34,483 nucleotides of DNA from Candidatus Andersenbacteria bacterium RIFCSPHIGHO2_02_FULL_45_11 (GTDB lineage: Bacteria; Patescibacteriota; Andersenbacteria; UBA10190), in contig MHHP01000016.1 in NCBI GenBank assembly GCA_001817055.1, forward strand, positions 1 to 34,483. Reading direction: 5' to 3'. Below the pieces are notes generated by a model that was given only the letters and a program-made list of their open reading frames with translations, searched no databases and was not told the origin of the DNA. Below, piece after piece: positions 1 to 8,787 of the stretch. Each line of letters starts with the position of its first letter. Within the stretch, counting starts at the first letter, position 1. A program made the position numbers and the translations under genes.

Positions 1-1
1 T

Positions 2-2122
2 CTTCCCTATTCTTTTTGCGATAGCGTTGCAAAAGCAATTCCTCAATTTACAAATTTTGAGCAGGCGTTATCTCAGGCGGGCGAATTAAAAGATCTCTAT
101 ACGTCTGATCCACAGGCAAAGAAACTGATCGACATGGCAAAAAAGCTCGAGGGGGTATGCAGGCACGCAAGTACTCATGCGGCGGCCGTAGTAATTACCG
201 ATAAGCCGCTCACCGACTATGTTCCCCTGCAGCTCTCGAGCAATTCTGATGGTGATAAAGACACGGTAACGCAATATGCCATGTCCGCAGTAGAATCGTT
301 GGGGCTGCTCAAGATGGACTTCTTGGGCTTAAAAAACTTAACCATTTTACAAAAAGCACTTTCGATTATTGAAAAGCGGCACAATACAAAGATCGACTTG
401 GAGCAACTGCCTACCGATGATGCAAAAACATATGCACTCCTGCAAGAAGGTAAAACGGTTGGGGTGTTTCAGCTGGAATCATCCGGCATGCGCAGGTATT
501 TAAAAGAACTCAAACCCACAGAATTTGAAGATATTATTTCCATGGTAGCTCTGTACCGCCCAGGGCCAATGGATTCTATCCCCGACTTTATTGCAGCAAA
601 ACACGGCAAAAAAAAGATAACGTATATTCACGAAACATTGCGCCCTATTCTGGAGAAAACGTATGGCGTTATCGTAACCCAAGACCAGGTACTACAAATT
701 GCCCGGGAATTCTCCGGGTTCTCGTACGCAGAAGCAGACATCTTACGTAAAGCTGTAGGGAAAAAGAATAAAGAACTGCTAGATGAGCAGCGCCAAAAAT
801 TTATGGCAGGCGCAATCGCAACAAATAAAGTGGATGCAAAAACAGCTGAACGTGTGTGGGACTTTATCGAACCATTCGCACGATATGGGTTCAATCGTGC
901 CCATGCGGCATGCTACGCCATGATCGCCTATCACACCGCTTACCTAAAGGCGAATTATCTTCCGGAGTTTATGGCGGCGCTGCTCACCAGCGACGAAGGC
1001 AATACCGACCGGCAAGCAATTGAAGTGGCCGATGCCATGGCACTTAATATTTCTGTGTTACCGCCAGATATTAATGAAAGCGAAAAAGATTTTACGGTGG
1101 TGCGTGCAGAAGATGGCTCTGCCGGTATTCGCTTTGGATTATCTGCAATTAAAAACGTTGGCGATGGCGTAATTGAAGCGCTTGTTGCAGAACGTACTTC
1201 CAAAGGACAATTTGCCGATTTGCTCGACTTGTTCCGACGGGTTAATTCTAAAGACTTTAATCGTAAATCAGTGGAAAGCCTGGCGCGTGCGGGGGCTATG
1301 GACCGCGTAAGTGAACGTAATCACGTACTCACAAACACAGACGCTTTGCTTGAATTTAACAGGGCCATTCATAAGAAAATAGATGCGGGCCAAAAAGGCC
1401 TATTTGGAGGCGCATCCGCACCCGCACTTGCAGAGCCTCGCATCAATCTTGATCCCTGCCCCCCGGCAACTCGAGAAGAACGCCTTGCTTGGGAAAAAGA
1501 ATTGCTAGGTTTATATGTATCAGAGCATCCACTCCAAGACGTTCGAGATATTATCGGTCAAGTTGCAACGCCTATTGCCCAAGTCATGGGCGGGCGCGAT
1601 CAAGCCAAGGTCCGGATTGCGGGGGTTATTGCGCGCGCAAAAAAGATTATCACCAAGAAGGGTCAACCCATGATGTTTGTGCTCGTAGAAGACTTAACCC
1701 ATGCAATGGAAGTGTTGGTGTTCCCTAAATTACTAGAAGAAACTCCTGATATGTGGAATGATGGCGCGCGTATCATTGTTGATGGCACGCTTTCAGATAA
1801 AGACGGAGAAACAAAAGTGCTTGCAAACACCGTAAAGCCATTAACCAAAGATTCCCCCAAAATGGCAAACCGAGCCCAAAACGCAGAGCCTGCTCGCATT
1901 ACGATCATTATTCCCCCTACGCTCAATCGCGAAGGATTAGAACAGTTACGCTCCATGCTAGCATCGCAGCATAGCGATGAAGGTCTACCCGTAACACTTT
2001 CCATTCCACGCGGAGGGCAAACAACTACTATAGGGACACCGTATAGGCTCCAAAAAGGAGAGGTTGCTCTTGCGCCTATTTCAAAGATTGTCGGAAGTAT
2101 GGCAATCAGGTATCAATCATAG
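2..2122 (+). CDS. dnaE: DNA polymerase III alpha subunit, C-terminal part (5' end outside window)
   Basis: Replicative polymerase catalytic subunit. The reading frame is open from base 2, upstream of the first in-frame ATG at 134, so the gene enters the window truncated. About 706 residues remain; the PHP domain and the first catalytic aspartates lie outside. Visible family blocks are RHASTHAAAVVI, the YRPGPMDSIPDFI block, TYGVIVTQDQVLQIA and FNRAHAACYAMIAYHTAYLK. A tandem HhH region follows, and a C-terminal OB-fold (around VRIAGVIARAKKI and the VLVFPKLL strand) precedes a tail resembling the tau-binding end. The gene downstream starts 2 bases after the TAG stop, so the two are almost certainly co-transcribed and translationally coupled. 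Identification is firm; only the missing N-terminus is unseen. Confidence 0.97.
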   Translation, partial: LPYSFCDSVAKAIPQFTNFEQALSQAGELKDLYTSDPQAKKLIDMAKKLEGVCRHASTHAAAVVITDKPLTDYVPLQLSSNSDGDKDTVTQYAMSAVESLGLLKMDFLGLKNLTILQKALSIIEKRHNTKIDLEQLPTDDAKTYALLQEGKTVGVFQLESSGMRRYLKELKPTEFEDIISMVALYRPGPMDSIPDFIAAKHGKKKITYIHETLRPILEKTYGVIVTQDQVLQIAREFSGFSYAEADILRKAVGKKNKELLDEQRQKFMAGAIATNKVDAKTAERVWDFIEPFARYGFNRAHAACYAMIAYHTAYLKANYLPEFMAALLTSDEGNTDRQAIEVADAMALNISVLPPDINESEKDFTVVRAEDGSAGIRFGLSAIKNVGDGVIEALVAERTSKGQFADLLDLFRRVNSKDFNRKSVESLARAGAMDRVSERNHVLTNTDALLEFNRAIHKKIDAGQKGLFGGASAPALAEPRINLDPCPPATREERLAWEKELLGLYVSEHPLQDVRDIIGQVATPIAQVMGGRDQAKVRIAGVIARAKKIITKKGQPMMFVLVEDLTHAMEVLVFPKLLEETPDMWNDGARIIVDGTLSDKDGETKVLANTVKPLTKDSPKMANRAQNAEPARITIIIPPTLNREGLEQLRSMLASQHSDEGLPVTLSIPRGGQTTTIGTPYRLQKGEVALAPISKIVGSMAIRYQS

Positions 2123-2124
2123 GT

Positions 2125-3267
2125 ATGGCATCTGTTCGCATCGGCTTATCTTCAGGCAGCATTGTACTCGCGGTATTTCTTCTTATTGCAGGTGCGGGGC
2201 TTATGGCAGCTGTTACCATTCTTCCCAAGGCTACCATTACTGTTCACCCCAAAGTTGTACCCCGCCAACTTTCAAAAGAAATTCTTTTATCTGCAAAAGC
2301 ATCTTCTCCTGATTATGTACGCTTTACCCTGCCCGCTAGTATCGTAGAAAAAGAAATCAATGTGCAAAAAACAGTAACCCAAGATAATTCGAATATCACC
2401 CCAGATTTTGCAACAGGCACGGTGAAGCTCACAAACAATCAAGATGAAGAGCAGCGCTTATTGCCCAAGACGCATCTTCGGCACGAAGCATCGGGAATAT
2501 TTTTCTTAACCAATGAGCGCGTGGTTATCCCACCTAAGGGCAATGTGAGCGTTGGCGTTACTGCAAAAGAAAAAGGTGCTGCGGGCGATGTTACCCCAGG
2601 CAAATTTGTCGTTGATAAGCTACCGGGGAATTTACAAAAACTGGTATTTGGGGAAAGTGCGAGTGCATTTTTAGGAGGCCAATCCGTGGCAACTGCACTT
2701 ACACAAGAAGCAATCGATGCAGCGCAAAAGGAAGTTCTCGAAGGGGCAAAAAATCAGGCTGCCGAGGAGCTTACGGTGGAAGCAAAAGGCAAGCAAATTC
2801 GGCCAGACCTTACTACTATTGAAGTTATCTCCCAACGCACGTCTGCACAGCCTGGCAGCCATGCAGTGTCGTTTACAGTGGAGGCGACTGCAAAGGCACG
2901 CGGATTTCTGGTTGAAACTCACGACATTGTAAGCCTTATGACGTTGGGCCTTCGAGCATCCGCTGAGTCTGATGAGGAGTTTCTTGCGTACGATACGCAG
3001 TCGTTCCAGCTCGCAATCACGCGTACCGATTGGAAAGCAGGCACTGCACGCCTTACTGCACAACTTACAGGAACATATGCGAAGAAAATAAGTCCGCAAG
3101 ATTTGGGGCGAGAAAATCTTGCCGGGCTTTCAAAAGAAGAAGTGATAGACCGGTTCAAAAACTCCTCCGCCATTGATCATGTAGACGTAACACTATCCCC
3201 GTTCTGGGTCCGCAGCGTGCCATCAAAAGAAACTCAAATCCGCGTTGAAGTCGCAAAGACAAAATAA
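2125..3267 (+). CDS. single-pass membrane protein of the CPR baseplate-J-like family
   Basis: 380 residues. A transmembrane helix lies at about residues 11-33 (SIVLAVFLLIAGAGLMAAVT). It is followed by ILPKATITVHPK, a transition typical of a CPR family usually annotated as baseplate J-like. The remainder is predicted extracytoplasmic beta-rich sequence, with a FATGTVKLTNN strand and a VVIPPKGNVSVGVTAKEKG segment that match the Baseplate_J-like core, plus a Q/A/E-rich helical stretch near 190-220. There is no phage context here. The gene is coupled to dnaE (2-base gap), so it is a housekeeping envelope protein rather than part of a tail. Its cellular role is not known to me. Family assignment is from recalled sequence pattern, moderately sure. 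Confidence 0.7.
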   Translation: MASVRIGLSSGSIVLAVFLLIAGAGLMAAVTILPKATITVHPKVVPRQLSKEILLSAKASSPDYVRFTLPASIVEKEINVQKTVTQDNSNITPDFATGTVKLTNNQDEEQRLLPKTHLRHEASGIFFLTNERVVIPPKGNVSVGVTAKEKGAAGDVTPGKFVVDKLPGNLQKLVFGESASAFLGGQSVATALTQEAIDAAQKEVLEGAKNQAAEELTVEAKGKQIRPDLTTIEVISQRTSAQPGSHAVSFTVEATAKARGFLVETHDIVSLMTLGLRASAESDEEFLAYDTQSFQLAITRTDWKAGTARLTAQLTGTYAKKISPQDLGRENLAGLSKEEVIDRFKNSSAIDHVDVTLSPFWVRSVPSKETQIRVEVAKTK

Positions 3268-3296
3268 AACGTCTTGCTGCAAGGCGCAGCAAGACG
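3261..3296 (-). terminator. intrinsic terminator for the 3307-3744 gene
   Basis: Perfect 11-bp inverted repeat (3270-3280 with 3286-3296, 5-base loop). Read on the minus strand it begins 10 bases after the stop of the 145-residue gene and is followed by TTTTATTTT, a good intrinsic terminator. On the plus strand the same hairpin begins 2 bases after the stop of the membrane protein gene but lacks a T-run, so it may only slow or trim that transcript. Confidence 0.85.
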
Positions 3297-3306
3297 ATGA
3301 AGGTGG

Positions 3307-3744
3307 CTATTTTTGCACCAGCACAAAATATGCATTTTCCAGAAACTCAGTCTCAAAGGGTTCTAGTCTCAAATCAGTACCCTGCGCTTCTCGAGAAAGA
3401 CACGGTATTTTCCATCGCCCTGGGCCAGATGGCACACAAGAACCCAAGGCATACACTGGAAAAAACGCGTTCTGATATTCGGCGGACTGCGCCACTATGA
3501 GGAGGTCGTCCAATAGGCCAATTTCAAGACCATGCTCGCCGGCATACCTCTCAACAACTTTACTAAGCACCTTTTTACCGAAACATGCCAATTGTACTTT
3601 CCGAAATCCGGGAGCAGCCGTAAGCGGTATCTCCCCTTGTATAATCCGACTATCAACGGTAGAAAGCTGGCAGCCAGCAAGTCGGTCACCCAAAGTCACT
3701 TCCGGGCCCGGCATCACGTAGGCTAATCGTTTGATCTTTACCAT
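3307..3744 (-). CDS. hypothetical protein, 145 residues
   Basis: I do not recognise a family. The product is soluble, of mixed composition and without signal peptide or membrane segment. It begins MVKIKRLAYVMPGPEVTLGDRLAG and is predicted mostly beta-strand with short helices. It has three cysteines with no CxxC. Reality of the gene is supported by a Shine-Dalgarno-like AAGGGGG about 5 bases before the ATG, a strong terminator right after the stop, and its own divergent spacing (71 bases) from thrS. It converges on the dnaE operon. Function cannot be inferred from neighbours. Confidence 0.75.
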   Translation of the reverse strand: MVKIKRLAYVMPGPEVTLGDRLAGCQLSTVDSRIIQGEIPLTAAPGFRKVQLACFGKKVLSKVVERYAGEHGLEIGLLDDLLIVAQSAEYQNAFFPVYALGSCVPSGPGRWKIPCLSREAQGTDLRLEPFETEFLENAYFVLVQK

Positions 3745-3787
3745 GATTCCCCCTTAAAAGAGCAGTTCGGCGTTTCTTGCCTTGTGA

Positions 3788-3793
3788 TATACT
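3788..3793 (+). promoter_or_regulatory. probable -10 box of thrS
   Basis: TATACT lies 22 bases before the thrS ATG, leaving a short leader with AAAAAGAG as a possible ribosome site. The -35 is weak (about TTCGG at 3766-3770). The 71-base divergent gap must also hold the promoter of the minus-strand 3307-3744 gene, which I could not place. Confidence 0.45.
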
Positions 3794-3815
3794 AGCATGA
3801 TACAAAAAAAGAGCT

Positions 3816-5036
3816 ATGGACAATGAAACCACTACACAACCAGATCATCGGAAACTCGGCCAAGAGCTGGATTTATTTACGTTTTCTGAGCACGTAGGCT
3901 CCGGCCTTCCGCTCTTTACCCCAAAAGGTACTGTTATTCGTAAACAGCTGGAAAACTTTCTTCTTTCTATCCTAGAGCCGCTCGGGTACGAACAAGTATG
4001 GATTCCGCATATCACCAAGCCGGAACTATATAAAACAAGCGGACATTGGGATAAGTTCAAAGATGACCTCTTTCACGTAAAAGGGCACAAAAATGACGAC
4101 TTTGTTATCAAGCCGATGAACTGCCCGCATCACACGCAGATTTATGCAAGCCGGTTGCGCAGCTACCGTGATTTGCCACTTCGCTTTGCAGAAATAACAA
4201 CCGTGTATCGCGATGAACAAGCTGGAGAATTACTAGGCCTTAATCGTGTGCGGTCTATCACCCAAGACGACGCACACATTTTCTGTAGGCCCGATCAGAT
4301 TCAAGAAGAGATTGCTCGCGTACTGAAAAGCATTACACAGTTTTATGGAGCATTTGATTTTGAACTTTCCGCCCGCCTTTCACTGCGAGACCCTAAGCAT
4401 CCTGAAAAGTATTTAGGCTCAGACGAGATCTGGAATAATGCGGAGAGAATTTTGGAAGAAGCCCTTCTCGCAAATAATTTCCCTACTCCAGAAAAAGCAG
4501 AAGGCGAAGCTGCATTCTATGGGCCAAAGATAGACTTTACTGCGAAGGATTCTCTCGGGCGCACGTGGCAGCTCGCAACCGCGCAGCTAGACTTTAATAT
4601 GCCAGAGCGTTTTGAGCTTGAGTACACCGCAGAAGACGGCAGCAAGCAGCGCCCCGTTATGATTCACCGCGCTATTCTCGGCTCTTTTGAGCGCTTTATT
4701 GCCGTATTGCTTGAGCATTACAACGGCAATTTACCCCTATGGCTCTCCCCCGTTCAAGTTGCCATACTTCCTATTTCAGAAGATCAGCACGACTATGCAC
4801 AAACAATTGCACAGCAACTCAAAGAACAAAAGATTCGCGTAACCATCGATGATCGATCAGAGCGCATCGGCAAAAAGATTCACGATGGATCTTCTCAAAA
4901 AGTTCCTGTGCTTATTATTATCGGCAAAAACGAAATGGCAGACGGCACCGTTACACTGCGCTCCAGCCTATTCGAAGAAAAACCAATCGCACTCGCAGAA
5001 GCAGTAGCAGCAATCACCGCAAAATCCAAACCGTAA
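3816..5036 (+). CDS. thrS: threonyl-tRNA synthetase, minimal form lacking TGS and editing domains
   Basis: Charges tRNA-Thr. 406 residues against about 640 for typical bacterial ThrRS. The protein starts directly at the catalytic core (HRKLGQELDLFTFSEHVGSG), so the N-terminal TGS and second-additional (editing) domains are absent. The catalytic site appears intact. Zinc ligands are C103 (MNCPHH), H154 (DDAHIFC) and H284 (MIHRAILGS). Motif 2 runs through RFAEITTVYRDEQ, and motif 3 carries R285 and R293 (GSFERF). The C-terminal anticodon-binding domain is at about 310-400 (VQVAILPIS through VPVLIIIGKNE). The ATG at 3816 follows AAAGAG. No in-frame extension upstream could encode the missing domains. 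An untranslated-repeat hairpin follows the stop by 6 bases. Confidence 0.95.
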   Translation: MDNETTTQPDHRKLGQELDLFTFSEHVGSGLPLFTPKGTVIRKQLENFLLSILEPLGYEQVWIPHITKPELYKTSGHWDKFKDDLFHVKGHKNDDFVIKPMNCPHHTQIYASRLRSYRDLPLRFAEITTVYRDEQAGELLGLNRVRSITQDDAHIFCRPDQIQEEIARVLKSITQFYGAFDFELSARLSLRDPKHPEKYLGSDEIWNNAERILEEALLANNFPTPEKAEGEAAFYGPKIDFTAKDSLGRTWQLATAQLDFNMPERFELEYTAEDGSKQRPVMIHRAILGSFERFIAVLLEHYNGNLPLWLSPVQVAILPISEDQHDYAQTIAQQLKEQKIRVTIDDRSERIGKKIHDGSSQKVPVLIIIGKNEMADGTVTLRSSLFEEKPIALAEAVAAITAKSKP

Positions 5037-5042
5037 ACCATT

Positions 5043-5077
5043 TGTCATTACCCGGCTTGACCGGGTAATCCACGTCG
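5043..5077 (+). repeat. REP-like hairpin repeat, copy A1
   Basis: 35-base element identical to 13472-13506. The core is GTCAT + 9-bp perfect stem (ATTACCCGG / CCGGGTAAT) with a CTTGA loop, then CCACGTCG. It starts 6 bases after the thrS stop, between two convergent genes. There is no T-run, so it is not a classical terminator. Confidence 0.9.
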
Positions 5078-5093
5078 CTACCTTGTCCGCAAT

Positions 5094-5279
5094 CTATTTT
5101 CTTCCGTACCTTTTTTCTACTTCTCCCTCAGCAAGCTCTTTACCAGACCATCTTCCGAAACGCGCCTTGCACGTATTACACACAATTTCACTCACGCCAT
5201 CGTAGTGCTCAGGTTCGCCATATGCATATTCCACCATTATAGTATCTTGGCTGCCACATTTTTTGCATGATGTTTCCAT
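5094..5279 (-). CDS. small zinc-ribbon protein
   Basis: 61 residues with two CxxC knuckles: CKKC at 5-8 and CNTC at 34-37, spaced as a classic zinc ribbon. A basic GRWSGKEL segment and charged tail follow. Likely a nucleic-acid-binding or structural zinc ribbon; the specific role is unknown. It begins 9 bases after the fic stop on the same strand, so the two are one transcript. It could be a small accessory to the Fic protein, but its sequence resembles free-standing zinc ribbons found widely, so the link is only positional. Confidence 0.8.
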   Translation of the reverse strand: METSCKKCGSQDTIMVEYAYGEPEHYDGVSEIVCNTCKARFGRWSGKELAEGEVEKRYGRK

Positions 5280-5288
5280 ATGCTTTGA

Positions 5289-6380
5289 TTAGTAACTTAA
5301 AAGATCTAATAGCTTTTCGTTGTAATATATATTCTCCAGCTTGTACTTGAACTTACCGACCAAGCCAAGAGATTCTAACTCTGTAAAGTACTTGGATGCA
5401 GTATTACGATGCACCCCCAAATATTCCGAAAGCTTTTTCTGAGTATAGAATGGATTTGAGAAAAGATAATCAAGCATTTGCGGCGTCATTATATTTGAGC
5501 TCTTCGTGTTCTGAATTTCCTTATATTCTTCCATGAGTTTTTTTATTTGAAGAATTTTCAACCTTGTCTCTGTTGCCTGCGCCTCAATCCCCTTCAATAT
5601 ATAGCTGACCCATTCTTTCCAATGATTGTTTTGTGTAACATCTAGTAAAAGCCTATAGTATTCGTCTCTATTTTCTAGAATATATTTACTCAGGAAGAGT
5701 ATTGGTAAATCAAGCCGGCCAACCATTACAAGATAGAGCACCATTAAAATTCTGCCTGTCCTTCCATTGCCATCAAGAAATGGATGCACGGCTTCAAACT
5801 GATAATGCATAATTGCCATTCGAATTAATGGATCAAGATCGTCAAAGCCCGTTTTGTTATTGAAATAATCTTCGAGATTTTTCAGCTTACTAAGAATGAG
5901 CTCTCGACCCTCGGGCGGCGTGTAGATAGCTTCATTCGTTTTACTGCTTCTTATAGCAACGCCAGGTATTGCGCGAATACCTTGTTTACTTGGTTCTAAG
6001 ATAGCTTGAATATCTATAAAGCTATTAGAATTTAAAAACTCCTGCTTCCCCAATAAATGAAACCCGTGCATGAGCGCGTCCCTATATTTAAGTATTTCCT
6101 TGTCAGCCCCTGCGAGTTCAGATTTTTCATACACAACATCGGCACGCAGTGCTTCAGCAACGGTAGTATTAATATTTTCAATCCCACTGCTTGCCACAGC
6201 CTCGCGAATAGATAAGGGCGAAACCAGAATAAGGCGGTTTGGCAAAATATGGGCAGCTCCCTTTAGTTCAAATAATGAGTTATTCGCCTTATTAACTAGC
6301 TTCAATAGCTCTACATCATCAAAATCTGCCAGAGGTGGCAAGTCTGGTAAATCATTGTACGGTTTCTTTGAGTCGAGCAT
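5289..6380 (-). CDS. fic: Fic family protein (AMPylase-type) with C-terminal winged helix
   Basis: Fic enzymes transfer AMP (or related moieties) from nucleotide substrates to protein hydroxyls. The catalytic motif HPFLDGNGRTGR (residues 199-210) is complete, including the catalytic His and the Asp and Asn-Arg loop. An inhibitory-helix motif, SSGIEN (64-69, S-x-x-x-E-N), lies N-terminal, which places it among Fic proteins auto-inhibited by their own N-terminal helix, with the Glu competing for ATP-gamma-phosphate binding. The C-terminal 60 residues form a winged-helix (LSEYLGVHRNTASKYFTELESLG), so the protein may bind DNA. A striking array of palindromic half-sites lies just upstream of its start and could be its operator. 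Length (363) is normal for the family. Targets are unknown. Confidence 0.92.
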   Translation of the reverse strand: MLDSKKPYNDLPDLPPLADFDDVELLKLVNKANNSLFELKGAAHILPNRLILVSPLSIREAVASSGIENINTTVAEALRADVVYEKSELAGADKEILKYRDALMHGFHLLGKQEFLNSNSFIDIQAILEPSKQGIRAIPGVAIRSSKTNEAIYTPPEGRELILSKLKNLEDYFNNKTGFDDLDPLIRMAIMHYQFEAVHPFLDGNGRTGRILMVLYLVMVGRLDLPILFLSKYILENRDEYYRLLLDVTQNNHWKEWVSYILKGIEAQATETRLKILQIKKLMEEYKEIQNTKSSNIMTPQMLDYLFSNPFYTQKKLSEYLGVHRNTASKYFTELESLGLVGKFKYKLENIYYNEKLLDLLSY

Positions 6381-6403
6381 CGGTATATTTCTTTAGTATA
6401 TCT

Positions 6404-6463
6404 ATGCACAAATTTTATCATATTTTGTGCATAAAAGCCATCCCTTGCACAACGCTTGTGCAA
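6404..6463 (-). promoter_or_regulatory. four TGCACAA half-sites upstream of fic (putative operator)
   Basis: Two inverted repeats in 60 bases: ATGCACAAA / TTTGTGCAT (arms 6404-6412 and 6424-6432, 11-base spacer) and TTGCACAA / TTGTGCAA (6445-6452 and 6456-6463, 3-base spacer). All four arms contain the heptamer TGCACAA. On the minus strand TATACT (6395-6400), 14 bases before the fic ATG, and TATGAT (inside the first spacer) are candidate -10 boxes. The regulator is plausibly the winged helix of Fic itself. The rest of the 191-base gap (6464-6571) shows only a 10-base palindrome AAAGGCCTTT and nothing else I can name. Confidence 0.6.
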
Positions 6464-6571
6464 ACTCAATCTTATATCTCTAAACAAAGGCCTTTTTATA
6501 AATGCTCTTTTAAGTTTCTCGGGCCAAACTCATCGCATTTTAGCGGAATACTCCGAAGACTACAACGATAA

Positions 6572-8218
6572 CTACCCAAACGTAAACGCGTAGAAGCGGA
6601 CACCGGGTTGTTTCGGTTTAAGTTCCAATAGGTACTCTCCGGCCTGGGCATCTTCTACTAGCGTATATAACGTGCTCTGTTTGATGGTAATGGTTCGCAG
6701 TAATTTACCGTCTTGCAGCACGTCTACCAGCGTATCAGTATCCGCTTCGGCAACTATGTATACATTCTTTGCGTTGTACCTATACAACACACTCGCATCG
6801 CGTACCGCCTGCGCGTATTCCTCGGATATATTCCAATCGCCAATAAGATACAGTTGATTTGGAATTATAAACGATGGCCGTACGCTATTCGCACGCACCT
6901 TGTTTCGCAATGCACCAAAATACGTTTCGGGGCTACGCGCAAAATTTTGAGGCGACGCAATGCGCTCCGCGGCAAGGTCAGAGCCTAGCGCGCTAGTAGC
7001 CTCACCCATCACCGTTGCCCGTTCATCTAAAAGCTCACGTATTTTCATCTCCGTTTCCTCATAATTGCCTTCGCCGGCATGGTCGTACACAATATTGCCG
7101 CGAATATCTATTAAGTATTTCCGTGGCCAATAATTGTTGTCGTACGCCTTCCATGTACCATAGTCGTTATCAAGAACAACCGGGTACGTAATCCCGAACT
7201 TCTGCATGGCAGCGCGTACGTTATCAATATTCTTTTCGAACGCAAACTCGGGCGTATGAATGCCGACAATCTCCAGCCCCTGGCCTTTATACTTCTCATA
7301 CCACGCCGTCATGTATGGGAACGTACGCTGGCAGTTGATGCAACTGTACGTCATAAAATCAACAAGAATAACCTTCTTGCCGATAAGCTCTTTCATCGTA
7401 ATACTATTAGTATTCACAAAGCCTGCGGGTTCTGTAATTTCAATATAATTTTGAGAAGCGGGCATCTGCGATTTGGCAGACGGCTTCGGCTCTTCTTGTA
7501 CTTTTTTAAGGAGTAGGTGTTCAATCTTTGTGATATCAAAATATCCGCTATCTAAAATCCTTGTTTCCAATTTCTTTTCATAGCCTGTTGCAATCATGAG
7601 GCCGAGAATTACGAAGAGTACGCCAATACCTTTTTTAAAGTATCCTGAAGAGTCTGCAACTACAGACAACTTGCCCGCAAGCCTTTGGCCAAATAAAGCA
7701 ATCAAAAGCAACGCTGCAGATAAGCCGGCAGTGTAGGTAAATAAATACACCGAGCCTTCTACAAAGCTCACAGGTAACACGGTAGCCAATATTACAAAGT
7801 ATGTTGGCGAGCAGGTAGAGAATACTGGGCCCAGCGCTGCGCCAATAAGCACGTCTCCTATAAAACTTTTCTTTTGATACCCTTCTCCTACTAGCTTATT
7901 AGATCCGGTTGCCAATGTTGCCACGCCTGGAATTTTTTCCCATATACTTGGGACGATGAGCGTGACTCCGAAAAAAACTAAAATCCCGCCAGACAAATAC
8001 GTCCATACATACGGTGGGACCATAATAAAAGTCGTAGACGCTTTCAGTAGATACGTAAATAGAATAATAGAAACAGCAAGCGACCCTACTACAACGTAGG
8101 GCGTTTTTTTACTTCTTCCAGATACGGTTGAACCTATAACAACGGGTAGCAACGGTAAAATACACGGAGCAAGTACAGTAAGTACACCCGCTACCAACGA
8201 AACTATAAGTAATGTCAT
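6572..8218 (-). CDS. dipZ: DipZ-type CcdA/DsbD transmembrane protein fused to thioredoxin-like domain
   Basis: Carries electrons across the membrane to an extracytoplasmic thioredoxin domain. Residues 1-210 are a six-helix CcdA/DsbD-like membrane domain with the conserved cysteines C19 (APCILPLLP) and C136 (FSTCSP). A linker at about 215-265 leads to a TlpA/redoxin-like domain with catalytic YSCINCQR (C293, C296). The C-terminal 130 residues form a beta domain (SPETYFGALRN... LYLIGDWN), as in mycobacterial DipZ. The full DipZ architecture of 548 residues is present. Its ATG overlaps the stop of the upstream thioredoxin-like gene (ATGA), so the two are translated together. Context suggests it maintains disulfides in exported proteins such as the large surface protein of the same operon. 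Confidence 0.92.
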   Translation of the reverse strand: MTLLIVSLVAGVLTVLAPCILPLLPVVIGSTVSGRSKKTPYVVVGSLAVSIILFTYLLKASTTFIMVPPYVWTYLSGGILVFFGVTLIVPSIWEKIPGVATLATGSNKLVGEGYQKKSFIGDVLIGAALGPVFSTCSPTYFVILATVLPVSFVEGSVYLFTYTAGLSAALLLIALFGQRLAGKLSVVADSSGYFKKGIGVLFVILGLMIATGYEKKLETRILDSGYFDITKIEHLLLKKVQEEPKPSAKSQMPASQNYIEITEPAGFVNTNSITMKELIGKKVILVDFMTYSCINCQRTFPYMTAWYEKYKGQGLEIVGIHTPEFAFEKNIDNVRAAMQKFGITYPVVLDNDYGTWKAYDNNYWPRKYLIDIRGNIVYDHAGEGNYEETEMKIRELLDERATVMGEATSALGSDLAAERIASPQNFARSPETYFGALRNKVRANSVRPSFIIPNQLYLIGDWNISEEYAQAVRDASVLYRYNAKNVYIVAEADTDTLVDVLQDGKLLRTITIKQSTLYTLVEDAQAGEYLLELKPKQPGVRFYAFTFG

Positions 8219-8787
8219 TTAGACTGTATCTGGCCCAGCAAGTCGACAAGTGTCGGTGATCCACTCCACTTTTTAATCATATTTCCCTGTGCATCTACCT
8301 GCACCAGCGTATGCTGATATGTTACCCCGTATTTTTGCTTCAACTCTGTCGAGGTGTCGTAATCTACATCTAAAATAGTTACACCGCCAGGAATCGTATT
8401 CAGATTTGCTGTAATATCCGCATCCAGAGCCTTGCATGTTGGGCACCATGGCGCTCGGAAAAATAACACCACACTCCCCTCATCAGCCAATGAGAGCTTA
8501 GTAGAATCATATGGTATATATGGCCCAGATTGCACAGCAACCGTTACGGTGCCATCGCCCATAGCTTCGGGACTTGGAGAATTAACAACCATCTCCTCGA
8601 TATCTTCCGCGCCCTGTATTGGCATTTGTGACGATACCCCCTCTTCTTGTTGCATCACCCCCTGAGTGCCTCTTGTATAATCGTCAGATTGTTCAGATTT
8701 CTTCATTTTTACCGCATACACTCCGCCTGCGATAATAATGACACCTAGTATAGCTAGACTAATTTTAAATGTATTCATACTCCTCAT
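8215..8787 (-). CDS. membrane-anchored thioredoxin-like protein
   Basis: 190 residues. An N-terminal signal-anchor (ISLAILGVIIIAGGVYAV, about 9-26) is followed by a polar Q/E/S-rich linker to about 95 and a thioredoxin fold with WCPTC (C115, C118). The pattern is VVLFFRAPWCPTCKALDADI, then YGVTYQHTLVQVDAQGN with the cis-Pro position apparently replaced by His-Thr (typical T-P not seen). Probable extracytoplasmic thiol-disulfide oxidoreductase. I chose the ATG at 8787 because it overlaps the previous stop (TAATG). An ATG three codons later (8778) preceded by GAGGAG is an alternative, but the spacing is too short. The 3' end overlaps the dipZ start by 4 bases. Confidence 0.88.
   Translation of the reverse strand: MRSMNTFKISLAILGVIIIAGGVYAVKMKKSEQSDDYTRGTQGVMQQEEGVSSQMPIQGAEDIEEMVVNSPSPEAMGDGTVTVAVQSGPYIPYDSTKLSLADEGSVVLFFRAPWCPTCKALDADITANLNTIPGGVTILDVDYDTSTELKQKYGVTYQHTLVQVDAQGNMIKKWSGSPTLVDLLGQIQSK

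Noticed and set aside
2125..3267. Phage tail origin for the baseplate-J-like protein
   Set aside because: No phage genes nearby; N-terminal membrane anchor and coupling to dnaE point to a cellular CPR protein.
6486..6495. AAAGGCCTTT palindrome as terminator of dipZ
   Set aside because: No loop, and too far (about 80 bases) from the stop.
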